Counted from the stretch's first letter, positions 6,367-14,747 are shown. The stretch is 18,748 nucleotides of DNA from JAENVU01 sp031430375 (GCA_031430375.1 JANPBJ010000092.1:1-18748), one strand, 5' to 3'. Notes: a model not told the origin generated them from the sequence alone. Numbers and translations: made by a program.

Positions 6367-7239
6367 GTGAGCCGCGCCAAACTTACAGACAAACTCCTGT
6401 CGTTGACCGACGCGGCCGCTCATCTCGGGGTCCACTACATGACGGCATACCGGTACGTGCGGACCGGACGACTCCCGGCACACCAGGAGGGTGGCGAATG
6501 GCGGGTCGCGCTGTCCGACCTCGACGGGTTCTTGGCGATGGACCAAGCGCCGGCTCCGGCAGCACGCGGCCGTGCCCGCCCCGAGCGGTACCGGGACCGC
6601 CTGATCCTACGCCTGCTCGAAGGTGACGAACCCGGAGCCTGGTCGATCGTCGAGTCAGCAATCTTCGCGGGCACCGAACCGGCGCAGGTCTACCTCGAAC
6701 TCCTCGCCCCGGCGCTCTCCGATATCGGCGACCGCTGGGCAGCCGGCGAGACCAGCGTCGTCGAGGAACATCGCGCCACGGCGGTCGCGACCCGCATCAT
6801 CGGACGGCTTGGGCCGTCGTTCGCGCGACGCGGCCGTCCCCGAGGCACGATCGTTGTGGGCGCCGCGCCCGGCGACCGGCACGCCCTCCCCGTGGCGATG
6901 CTGCGCGATCTCCTACGCGGCGCAGGGTATGCCGTCATCGACCTCGGCGCGGATGTACCGGCCGATTCGTTCGTCACGGCGGCGACGGAAGCGAAGCGGC
7001 TCCTGGCTTGCGCGGTCGGTGTCGCGACCGACGCGGCCATTCCCGGCGCGGCCGCAGTTGTGGAAGCACTGCACTCGGTTGACCCTGGTCTGCGCGTCTT
7101 CGTCGGCGGTCCCGCGATTCGCGGTCTTGAGCACGCAAGGAAGTTGGGCGCGGATGCCTACGCCGCTGACGCGACCGCCATCGACGTCGAGCTGAGCGAG
7201 CCAACGGTCGCGCGCGTGCACAACGTGATCGAGGGCTGA
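6367..7239 (+). CDS. CarH/LitR-like cobalamin-dependent transcriptional regulator 2
   Basis: 290 residues, paralogous along its length to the regulator at 4406-5275 (both have GVHYMTAYRYVR, GDEPGAWSI and EHRA). The DNA-binding domain spans about 10-55, the helical cap contains W124-x9-E134-H135, and the B12 domain has D170-R-H172 and VIDLGADVP. The DNA-recognition segment is nearly the same, so both may bind the same palindrome; CarH works as an oligomer, and the two could form mixed oligomers (inference). As in the paralogue, alanine follows the tryptophan. I chose the GTG at 6367 because GAGGAGCGAGG lies just upstream and similarity starts there; longer upstream frames overlap the acyltransferase gene. 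It follows that gene by 22 bases and is probably cotranscribed with it. Confidence 0.88.
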   Translation: MSRAKLTDKLLSLTDAAAHLGVHYMTAYRYVRTGRLPAHQEGGEWRVALSDLDGFLAMDQAPAPAARGRARPERYRDRLILRLLEGDEPGAWSIVESAIFAGTEPAQVYLELLAPALSDIGDRWAAGETSVVEEHRATAVATRIIGRLGPSFARRGRPRGTIVVGAAPGDRHALPVAMLRDLLRGAGYAVIDLGADVPADSFVTAATEAKRLLACAVGVATDAAIPGAAAVVEALHSVDPGLRVFVGGPAIRGLEHARKLGADAYAADATAIDVELSEPTVARVHNVIEG

Positions 7240-7512
7240 GCCGACGGTTGAAAGGGCCCCGGTGCGTCGGCGTTCGGCCAACGCATTCACGCGGTCCCAG
7301 AAATTGGCGTTGTGCACCCGAGCCGGCCGAGCGTTCTGATTGGCACGCACTGACGACCCTGCTCGTTGGCCGTAGCTACCCGCCTGGGCGAAAGACCATG
7401 ACGGTCAAGCCGAGGATGAGGGCGAAGAGGTCGACCCGCGCCACCAGGAACCTCCGGCGAGTGCGGTCCCGAATCTCGGCGCAGTCTGGTGCGGTCGAGC
7501 TACGGTCCGGAC

Positions 7513-8403
7513 GTGAGCTCGACGGATCACGCCAAGGACGGGAGCGGTGCGGCGGACCTCGATGCTTGTTTGGCGCTGCTCGATCTCGCCGAGGCCGCTG
7601 ACTTCGAACGCGACGGCTATCTCGTGATCCGGAACGCGCTCGACGACGCCGAGCTGGATCGGCTCACCGAGATCGCGGCTGTCGAGGATGCGACCTTCCG
7701 CGCCGAACCGGGCGTCACTCCGCACCACGTCCTCAACCGGCACGACCTGATCGCGAGAGATGCGGCGTGGCTTGGCCTCATCGACCACCCCCGGACGTTT
7801 CCGAAGGTCTGGGGTGTCCTCGGGTGGAACATCCAGGTGTTCCACACTCAGCTCATCGTGACGCCGCCCGCGCCGGACGGTGCGCCGGCGGTCCCTTACG
7901 CCTGGCACCAGGACAACAACCGGATGAACCTCGACCTCGAGACGGAACCGCAGCCGCGCGTGTCCGTGAAGGTCGGCTATTTCCTCACCGACCTGCCGGA
8001 CGCGGGGATGGGAAACCTGGCCGTGGTGCCGGGCAGTCATCGCCGCGGCCGCCCGCCGTCCGGTGCCGATCCCGTCGACGGGCTCATGCTCACGGCGGCT
8101 GCCGGCGACGCGGTGATGTTCGATCGGCGGCTGTGGCACGCCGCGTCCACCAACGCGACCACCTCGACACGCGTGTTTGTCACTGTGGGGTACTCGTACC
8201 GCTGGTTGCGCACGAAGTCAGAGATGCGCTGGTCCGCAACGTTCGACGACCTCGATCCGGTCCGCCGGCAGCTGCTTGGAGCCGCGACGGACGCGAACGG
8301 CCGGTTCGAACCCACCGACGAAGACGTCCCGCTGCGTGACCGGATTCGCGCCGCGTCGGGCCCGGTTGCGCCCACTCCAACGGTGCCCGAATTTTCGAAG
8401 TGA
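7513..8403 (+). CDS. PhyH-family Fe(II)/2-oxoglutarate dioxygenase
   Basis: 296 residues of the phytanoyl-CoA dioxygenase family, which hydroxylates unactivated carbons using Fe(II), oxygen and 2-oxoglutarate. The iron facial triad is visible as H132-x-D134 in WHQDNN and H209 in LWHAAS, and R220 (STRVFVTVGY) is the 2-oxoglutarate-binding arginine. Other family features are an N-terminal FERDGYLVI segment and VPGSHRRG (173-180). The start is uncertain: GTG 7513 gives a typical N-terminus, GTG 7489 is in frame upstream, and neither has a convincing ribosome binding site. It heads a co-directional row with the esterase and the Ldi-family gene, suggesting one catabolic or biosynthetic pathway for an isoprenoid-like substrate. 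The substrate is unknown. Confidence 0.82.
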   Translation: MSSTDHAKDGSGAADLDACLALLDLAEAADFERDGYLVIRNALDDAELDRLTEIAAVEDATFRAEPGVTPHHVLNRHDLIARDAAWLGLIDHPRTFPKVWGVLGWNIQVFHTQLIVTPPAPDGAPAVPYAWHQDNNRMNLDLETEPQPRVSVKVGYFLTDLPDAGMGNLAVVPGSHRRGRPPSGADPVDGLMLTAAAGDAVMFDRRLWHAASTNATTSTRVFVTVGYSYRWLRTKSEMRWSATFDDLDPVRRQLLGAATDANGRFEPTDEDVPLRDRIRAASGPVAPTPTVPEFSK

Positions 8404-8434
8404 TGTGCATCGCTGTGTGGCTTGAGCCGACTCC

Positions 8435-9562
8435 GTGAGGCGATTGGCCTTCAGGGTTCGCGTGATCGTGGCGGCAACTGCGGCCTTGGCCCGGGTGCTC
8501 CTGCGGCGACCGTTCCGCGGACCCGCGCAACCGACCTGGACGTGGAGTGAAGAGCTCTTCGTCGCGGCGTCGCGAGCGGCACTGGTGGCGAGTGGCTGGG
8601 ACGTTGAGCTGATGAGCCCCCGCCGACGCGGGCTGACACCGCCGATCGGCCGGCGGACCAGCAGTGCGCTCACAGTTGAGGACGTTGACCTGTGTGGTAT
8701 TCGAGCTGAGCGCTACTGCCCGAGGGCGCGGCCGTCCGGGACGATCTTGCGGTTTCACGGCGGTGGCTTCGTCACCGGCAGCGCCCGGATGGAACGACGC
8801 GTTGCCGCGGAGCTCGCCGTCCTATCGAACTGCGACACCTTCGGCATCACCTACCGACTCGCGCCGAAGCACCCATACCCCGCCGCACTGGACGACGCGA
8901 TCACCGCCTACCGAGCCCTCCTCGAGCGCGGAGCCGATCCTGCGAGCACGCTGCTTTTCGGCGGCTCCGCGGGAGCGGGCCTGGCTCTCGCAACCTTGCT
9001 CAAGATCCGCGAGCTGCAACTTCCCCAGCCTGCCGGTGCGGTGTTGCTCTGGCCCTACGCCGACTTCACCTTCAGTGGCGAGACGATCCAGACCAACGGC
9101 GATGTCGACATGCTCCCGCTCCGCGATCTCGCGCACGTCTGGGGGCCGGCCTACGTCGGCGACGCGGATCCGGCCGACCCGCTCGTCTCACCCGCGCTCG
9201 CAGACTTGGACGGACTCCCGCCGCTGCTGATCCTCGCCGGTGGTGCGGAAGCTCTGCTCTCGTGCGCGGAACGGATCGCGGAGAACGCGCGGACGGCTGG
9301 CGTCGATACGCAGTTCACCGTCTATCCGAACAAGGTGCACGGATGGATGATGCTGCCAAAGCTGCCGGCCACACTCGAAGCTATCGACGAGATCACCCAG
9401 TGGATCGCGGCGCGCCTCGAAAAAGGCATCGGGGCGGGATCGTTATGTGGTGATCCCGCGGGTGCGGTGGGTGAGCAGATGCGAGAGGCCGAGCATGTGG
9501 CCGATGGCGATACGGCGGGGTCAGACCGGCCCGGCCCGCAAGGCCAAGAGGGGAAGCCATGA
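8435..9562 (+). CDS. Alpha/beta hydrolase of the hormone-sensitive lipase family
   Basis: 375 residues. Oxyanion-hole motif HGGG at 108-111, YRLAPKHPYPAALDD at about 140-154, nucleophile Ser178 in GGSAG, acid Glu272 in GGAEALL (Glu or Asp occurs here in the family) and His302 in KVHGW. These are typical of bacterial HSL-type esterases that hydrolyse short acyl or lactone esters. A hydrophobic N-terminal segment (about 8-24) may be a membrane anchor or cap helix. The last ~45 residues after the final helix are low-complexity and may not be part of the fold. The GTG start at 8435 lacks a clear ribosome binding site. The stop overlaps the ATG of the Ldi-family gene (ATGA), so the two are coupled. 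The substrate is unknown. Confidence 0.85.
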   Translation: MRRLAFRVRVIVAATAALARVLLRRPFRGPAQPTWTWSEELFVAASRAALVASGWDVELMSPRRRGLTPPIGRRTSSALTVEDVDLCGIRAERYCPRARPSGTILRFHGGGFVTGSARMERRVAAELAVLSNCDTFGITYRLAPKHPYPAALDDAITAYRALLERGADPASTLLFGGSAGAGLALATLLKIRELQLPQPAGAVLLWPYADFTFSGETIQTNGDVDMLPLRDLAHVWGPAYVGDADPADPLVSPALADLDGLPPLLILAGGAEALLSCAERIAENARTAGVDTQFTVYPNKVHGWMMLPKLPATLEAIDEITQWIAARLEKGIGAGSLCGDPAGAVGEQMREAEHVADGDTAGSDRPGPQGQEGKP

Positions 9563-11061
9563 CGCACGCCGACCTTCACCCAGCAGTTGGCGCACTATCA
9601 GATCGATCGCTCGGGTGGCTGAGATACCTGTCACGCAAGGTCGCGACGCCGGACGACTGGAGTCGGACCGGCACCCCTCACCCTCATTGGGATGCGCTCA
9701 GCGATCCGCCGATGACCTCGTGGCACCGGTTCGATCTGGTGGACTCGTCGTACGCGATGGGGCTCATGGCGCGCGTCACTCCTGCATGGACCGAGAGCTA
9801 CGTCGCGATCCTCGACGGCATGATCGAACGTCATGTGCAGTGGTGGTCCGCGGCGGATTGGCTGACCCAGTTCGGCCCCGATCCGGATCGGGCGACGTAT
9901 CCCGACCACTACCGCCTACTCATCCCGCCCGAGCTGTGGGGAGAGTACGACGCGCCGGGTTGGACCGCGAACGGTGTGGAGCCGTGGGGAATCCAGATGG
10001 ATCCGATCACCGCCGACGGCATGCTTTTTTACAAAGGCTTCTTCCTGGTGTTGCTCGGAATCCGTCGACTCGTGGCGGGTGACGACCGTTGGAATCAGCC
10101 GTTCGAGATGTTGCGCGACGGAGAGCAGGCGTTCACCTGGACCCATTCGGCGATCGCCGAGCAGTTGACGGATCAGTGGTTGCGCACGCCGAAGGGTTGC
10201 CACTGCGAGAACACCAAGATTTGGCCCTTCTGACTCGCGGGCGCCGGCCTCGGTCTGAGGCTCCACGATCTTGCGCACAGCACCGATCATCACCGAGCCT
10301 TTCGCGAGTGGTGGCCCCACGCACGCCATGAGTACCTCGGGCTCGATTCGCACGCGCCGCCAACGGCCATGACGCTCTACTACGACCCGTTGCTCGACGT
10401 TCACCAACGCCTCCCCGCGTTCACCGGCGTCATGAACACGATCTATCTCGCCCCCCAGGTCCCCGACGACACGCGCCGCCTGTTCGACGCGGCACTGGAT
10501 CAAGCGGGCATCCTCCACGGCGACGGACCGGCACTTGGTTTCAACGAACGGACCACCACGATCGCGTTGCTCGTCGCGCGCAACTGGGGACTCGACGACC
10601 TCTCGGCGCGCCTGCAAGCCGGCTGCGAAGCCAACTACCAACCCACGTGGAGCGGTGACGAGTTCTGGTGGGGATTCGGCCTGGACGAACCCCACCCCCG
10701 GGGACAATGGAACGCACTGCTCGCCGCAGCCGAGGCGACCACCACGGGCGCCTGGACCCGATTCGCGAACGAGTACACGCCCTACACCGGCCCGGAGCTG
10801 CGTGACGTGGACCTCGACGTCATCGGTATCCGTCAGGCCGACTGGGTCGACGGCTGCTTGCTGATCTCCACGGTCGCGGCTTCTGCAACCACCCAGGGTT
10901 CGGCCACTCGGATTCGCATCACGGGGCTTGACGACCCCTCCCGATGTGTCGTGACAGGTTCGGGCGCGACCAGTATCGAGGCCGCGGTGGACGGCCCGGA
11001 TCTCGTCATCGAGCTGCGGGCCGGATCTCAGGCGCTGACGATTCGGCGCTCGACCCAGTGA
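9559..11061 (+). CDS. Linalool dehydratase/isomerase (Ldi)-family protein with in-frame UGA, candidate selenoprotein
   Basis: A 500-residue frame with one internal TGA at 10231-10233 (residue 225). Both halves lie in the same frame and the 45 codons between the TGA and the next ATG (10369) are open, G/C3-rich and protein-like, so this is one gene. The protein resembles the (alpha/alpha)6-barrel Ldi family: rich in Trp/Tyr, with DLVDSSY (Asp59 and Tyr65, spaced like Asp39/Tyr45 of Castellaniella Ldi) and CEN at 216. The TGA stands nine residues after Cys216, matching the Cys171-Cys180 catalytic spacing, so selenocysteine would replace the second catalytic cysteine. A SECIS-like hairpin follows. 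The residue aligned to His129 seems to be lysine. The alternative is a pseudogene made by a Cys-to-stop change. It is coupled to the esterase gene by ATGA. Confidence 0.7.
10231..10262 (+). promoter_or_regulatory. Candidate bacterial SECIS element after the in-frame UGA
   Basis: Eighteen bases after the UGA, GCCUC (10247-10251) and GAGGC (10257-10261) form a perfect 5-bp stem, extended by a G-U pair (10246/10262), around the loop GGUCU (10252-10256). The E. coli fdhF SECIS, as I recall it, has the loop A-GGUCU whose G and U contact SelB, also starting 18 bases after its UGA. The distance lies in the range usual for bacterial SECIS elements. The bulged U of fdhF is not seen here. Confidence 0.55.
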
Positions 11062-11076
11062 CCCCCGCCCACCGCT

Positions 11077-11092
11077 GATCCCGACACGGATC
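11077..11092. terminator. Small inverted repeat after the Ldi-family gene
   Basis: GATCC (11077-11081) and GGATC (11088-11092) form a 5-bp stem with a 6-base loop, 15 bases after the stop codon. There is no T-tract, so it is a weak terminator candidate that would separate this operon from the signalling genes that follow. Confidence 0.25.
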
Positions 11093-11166
11093 GATGGTCT
11101 CACCTTCGGCATAATCTGATCTCACTCTTCCCCGAGTCAATCGCCAGATCAACATCGGAGAAGACT

Positions 11167-11526
11167 GTGCCCGTCACCGAAGCTCATAGACTCGCCCTGC
11201 TTGAAGCCGCCACCAACCATTGGGGACGAGACGTGGCCGCCACCTTGATCGACCTCCTCCCACCGTCCGGTTGGGGTGATGTCGCCACTCGTCAGCACCT
11301 CGATGCGCTCGAAGCCCGAATCGAGAGAGACCTCGATCACCGGTTTCAGACCGTCGACCACCGATTCGATGCGCTCGAAGCCCGGATCGACTCCAAGATC
11401 GACGCCAAGATCGGCGCGCTCGACACGAGGATCGCATTGGGGCAACGCCAACTGATGCAGTGGACCGCCGGCACCATGATCGCGATGACCGGGATCTTCA
11501 CCGCCATCGTTGGCGTCATCAAGTAG
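11167..11526 (+). CDS. Small coiled-coil protein with C-terminal membrane segment
   Basis: 119 residues, not recognised as a named family. The N-terminal helix (about 4-28) precedes a loop, then a charged coiled coil of about 22-residue repeats (two copies of DALEARI, and DHRF/DHRI-like units), and a single hydrophobic helix at about 99-118 close to the C-terminus. The two repeats are also conserved at DNA level (see the repeat entry). GTG start with GGAG six bases upstream. A possible -10 (CATAAT at 11110-11115) lies before it. It is 14 bases upstream of the cyclase/ATPase gene, so the two are probably cotranscribed and the protein may tether or sense membranes for it (inference). Similar short coiled-coil membrane proteins are common in actinobacteria. 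Confidence 0.7.
   Translation: MPVTEAHRLALLEAATNHWGRDVAATLIDLLPPSGWGDVATRQHLDALEARIERDLDHRFQTVDHRFDALEARIDSKIDAKIGALDTRIALGQRQLMQWTAGTMIAMTGIFTAIVGVIK
11301..11390 (+). repeat. Direct repeat inside the coiled-coil gene
   Basis: The 24-base unit at 11301-11324 recurs at 11367-11390 with a single mismatch (position 19 of the unit, A versus G). The copies are 66 bases apart, exactly 22 codons, so each encodes DALEARI in the same coiled-coil phase. Internal duplication is the likely origin. Confidence 0.8.
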
Positions 11527-11540
11527 TTCGACCGGAACCT

Positions 11541-14500
11541 ATGGCGACGCAAACGGCGACGATTCTGGTCAGTGATCTCGTGGGGTCGACCGCATTGCGC
11601 GTCGACCTCGGTGAGGAGCGGGCCGAGACCGTGCGGCGCGAGCACGACCGCTCGTTGATCGACGCGGCCCAAGCCAACGGCGGCACAGTCGTCAAGGGCC
11701 TGGGCGACGGCGTGCTCGTCATGTTCGCGGGCGCGGCGGAAGCAGTGGCGGCCGGGGTCGCGATGCAACGAGGCGTCGATCTCCATGCCCGCAACGAGAA
11801 GTTGGAACTTGCGATCCGGGTCGGGATCTCCGCCGGCGACGTGACCCTCGAGGACGGGGACTGCTTCGGCACCCCGGTGGTGGAGGCATCACGGCTCTGC
11901 GCCGCGGCCGAAGGCGGTCACATCTTGATCGCCGAAGTGGTGCGCGTCCTCGCCCGTGGTCGCGGCGGGCATGAGATGACCGCGATCGGTGAACTCGAAC
12001 TCAAGGGGCTCTCGGAACCGGTGCCCACGTTCGACGTCGGCTGGGAACCCGCGGCCGGAGCGGCCGATCTGCGGACCCGCACTCCGTACGTCGGCCGCGA
12101 GCGCGAACGTGAACTGCTCGCAAGCCGACTCGCCGCGGCCCGTGACACCGTCGGCGGGCTCGTACTCATTGCCGGAGAGCCGGGCATCGGCAAGACGCGG
12201 CTCGCGGCCGAGGTGTGCTCGCAGTTCGACGGTCTCACGGTGTTGATCGGCGGCTGTCATGACGGCGATGTCGTGCCGTACGCGCCCTTCGCCGAGGCAA
12301 TATCGGATTGGGCCCGCCGGACGCCGGCCGCGGCCGTCCGCGCCAACCTTGGCGGCGACGCCGCGGTCGTTGCGCGGCTCGCACCCGCGATCCGCGAGGT
12401 GGTTCCCGATGCCGGCGAGCCACTCCCGGTTCCGGCCGACGCCGAGACCGCCCGCCTGCACGACGCCGTCGGGCAGGTCCTCACCCGGCTGAGCGAGTCC
12501 GGACCGGTCGCGCTGGTGGTCGAGGACCTGCACTGGGCGGACGATGCCACCGTTGGCATGCTGCGAACCCTCGCCCGCGTTGCCGGTCGTACGCACGTCC
12601 TCGTCGTCGGGACCTACCACGAGACCGACCTCGACCGGCGCCACCCGTTCGCGAACGCGCTGCCGGAGCTCCAGCGCGAGGTCGATGTCACGCGCATCGC
12701 GCTCGACGGCCTCGGCGCCGACGACGTGCAGGCACTGCTCGAGCGCATCTCCGGTCATGCCGTTCCCCCGGAATTCGCGCAACGGTTGGCCACCGAGACC
12801 GACGGCAACCCGTTCTTCCTGCGCGAGACGCTGCTCCATCTCGCCGACGAGGGCCAGCTGCGGGTCGAGGACGGCGTCTGGGTGGCCGCGCCGGGCGCCG
12901 AGCTCAGCATTCCGGCCGGCGTGCGCGATGTGATCGGCCGCCGGCTGTCGCGCCTCTCACCGGATGCCAACAAGCTGCTCGCCGCAGGCGCCCTATTTGA
13001 GGTGTCGTTCCCGCTCGCGATCGCAGGCGCGGTCACCAAGATCGACGAAGACGAAGCGCTCGACGCGATCGACGAAGCCCTCGAAGCTCGAATCGTGACG
13101 GCCACCGACGAGTACGACCGGTATGCGTTCACCCACGCGCTCTTCCGTCACACCTTGGTGGAAGAGCTCAACCCGAGCCGCCAAGTGCGCATGCACCGTG
13201 CGATCGCGGAGGCCATCGAGAAGGATCTGCGGGGTGCGCCCGATGCGGCCACCGCGGCCACCCTGGCTCGCCATTACCTCCACAGCGCCGCGATCCCCGG
13301 CGCCGAGCGGGGCGTGCCGTACGCGATCACGGTCGCCGACGACGCCGCGGCGCGGTACGCGCCCAACGAAGAACTCGCCGCGTTACGCACCGCGCTCGAG
13401 CTGCTCGAAGAGGGCGACGACCGGGAGATCGAGGTTCGGAGCCGGCTGGCCCAGGCAGCGGTACGGGCCCAGATCGACCCCGACGAGCAACTCCGAGCAG
13501 CCGAGTCCGCTGGCACATTGGCGGCGGCAACTGCCGGTGACGACGCCGCGTGCGACCTCACGACTGCGCTGATGGTCACGTCACGCAGTCTCGACGATTA
13601 CGCGCTGTGCTGGCGTCTCGCCGGACTCGCCCGCCGGTGGTTGCGACCCGACCGCCGCGACCAACAATGGGCGTACCTGCGTGAGGTCGAGCTCGACGAA
13701 CGCAACTACCACGATCCCCTCGCGGCCGGGATCCCCACCGACGACGACGACTATCGCGAACTGCGGCGCGTGCTCAAGACACTCGCGCCGGAGATCGCGG
13801 AAACATTCCGGTGCAATGGTCCCGCATCGCGGTCCGAAGGCGAGGAGATGCAGGCGAAGTATCCCTCCTTCCAGACGTACTTCACCTCAGGCGCCGTGAG
13901 AACATGTCTCGACCGGTTGGAAACTTTCGTGGCAACGAGCCGCGCCGAACGGCAGGTGACGCAAGAGGCATTCGGTCTCGCGATGCGGTCCCGCTGCGCG
14001 GCAGTGCTCGGCGAGTTCGAACTCGCGGCCAACGAGCTGGACGCGGCGATGGCGCTGCTCCCGCGTCTCGCGCCGGAGTCGAATTCCGTGTTTCAGGTAT
14101 TGGCAACACCGCTGCTCCAGGACGTCCTCTGCGGCACCGTAGCGCTCAGCGACGAAGTCATCGATCTGCTCCTCGCCTCCGCGGAGCGTCCCGATACCCA
14201 ATGGGCCGGTCTCGTCATCCGACTGGCAGCGGCGCGCTCGCTCGCCAGCGCATCCCAGGAAACCCGCGCCATCGAGATCCTCGACGCCGCGATGCCTGGG
14301 ATCGAGCGGGCGGCGGCCTGGGCACCGAACGCGCCGATGGCGTTCGGGTACGCGGCCCAAACGATCTGGATCCTCGACCGCACCGATCACTTGGAGGCGC
14401 TCGTGCGCACCGTGCGGGAGAAGTGGCTCGAGCCGGACGTCTGCTATCCCGGCACCGACTCTCGTTGGAACTACGCGCTCCTCTGCGCTCTTGACGGCCG

Positions 14501-14747
14501 CACCGACGATGCACGTCGCTGGTTCGCCGAGGCGCGCCGCGTCCTGACCGAACAGGAGTCCGAGCCGGTGATCGTCGCCGTCGACCACGACGCCGCGCTG
14601 ATGGAGTTGCGCCTCGGCGCCGACGGTGACCGTGAGCAGTTCGCCACATGCATCGCCGCCGCCCGATCCCGCTGCACCCACCCCGCGATGGGCGCCTGGC
14701 TTCCCCGTCTCGACGCACTCGAAGCCCAAGCCGCGACCGCGTTCTGA
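11541..14747 (+). CDS. Class III cyclase-domain protein with AAA ATPase and TPR-like region
   Basis: 1068 residues. Residues 1-165 are a class III nucleotidyl cyclase domain: metal Asp12 (SDLVGST), KGLGDG with Lys52 and Asp56, and ASRLC with Arg118. The transition-state Asn expected at 114 is valine, which may lower or abolish activity. Residues about 180-420 are an AAA_16/STAND-type ATPase with Walker A GEPGIGKT (212-219) and Walker B VALVVEDLHWADD (324-336). The rest, about 430-1068, is helical, as in winged-helix plus TPR repeats. This architecture is common in actinobacterial signalling proteins and, in related families, ends in an HTH, which is absent here. The ATG at 11541 is chosen because similarity starts there; an in-frame upstream ORF overlaps the preceding gene. 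It is 14 bases after that gene. Confidence 0.88.
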   Translation: MATQTATILVSDLVGSTALRVDLGEERAETVRREHDRSLIDAAQANGGTVVKGLGDGVLVMFAGAAEAVAAGVAMQRGVDLHARNEKLELAIRVGISAGDVTLEDGDCFGTPVVEASRLCAAAEGGHILIAEVVRVLARGRGGHEMTAIGELELKGLSEPVPTFDVGWEPAAGAADLRTRTPYVGRERERELLASRLAAARDTVGGLVLIAGEPGIGKTRLAAEVCSQFDGLTVLIGGCHDGDVVPYAPFAEAISDWARRTPAAAVRANLGGDAAVVARLAPAIREVVPDAGEPLPVPADAETARLHDAVGQVLTRLSESGPVALVVEDLHWADDATVGMLRTLARVAGRTHVLVVGTYHETDLDRRHPFANALPELQREVDVTRIALDGLGADDVQALLERISGHAVPPEFAQRLATETDGNPFFLRETLLHLADEGQLRVEDGVWVAAPGAELSIPAGVRDVIGRRLSRLSPDANKLLAAGALFEVSFPLAIAGAVTKIDEDEALDAIDEALEARIVTATDEYDRYAFTHALFRHTLVEELNPSRQVRMHRAIAEAIEKDLRGAPDAATAATLARHYLHSAAIPGAERGVPYAITVADDAAARYAPNEELAALRTALELLEEGDDREIEVRSRLAQAAVRAQIDPDEQLRAAESAGTLAAATAGDDAACDLTTALMVTSRSLDDYALCWRLAGLARRWLRPDRRDQQWAYLREVELDERNYHDPLAAGIPTDDDDYRELRRVLKTLAPEIAETFRCNGPASRSEGEEMQAKYPSFQTYFTSGAVRTCLDRLETFVATSRAERQVTQEAFGLAMRSRCAAVLGEFELAANELDAAMALLPRLAPESNSVFQVLATPLLQDVLCGTVALSDEVIDLLLASAERPDTQWAGLVIRLAAARSLASASQETRAIEILDAAMPGIERAAAWAPNAPMAFGYAAQTIWILDRTDHLEALVRTVREKWLEPDVCYPGTDSRWNYALLCALDGRTDDARRWFAEARRVLTEQESEPVIVAVDHDAALMELRLGADGDREQFATCIAAARSRCTHPAMGAWLPRLDALEAQAATAF

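Noticed and set aside
10369..11061. Separate gene starting at ATG 10369
   Set aside because: It is in the same frame as the gene ending at 10233, with 45 open, protein-like codons between, so it is the C-terminal part of the Ldi-family gene rather than a new gene.
9916..11112. Long minus-strand frame of 398 codons over the Ldi-family gene
   Set aside because: No domain, atypical composition, and opposite to a clear protein family. Its length comes from the GC-rich third positions of the real gene. The frame does not argue against the selenoprotein reading.
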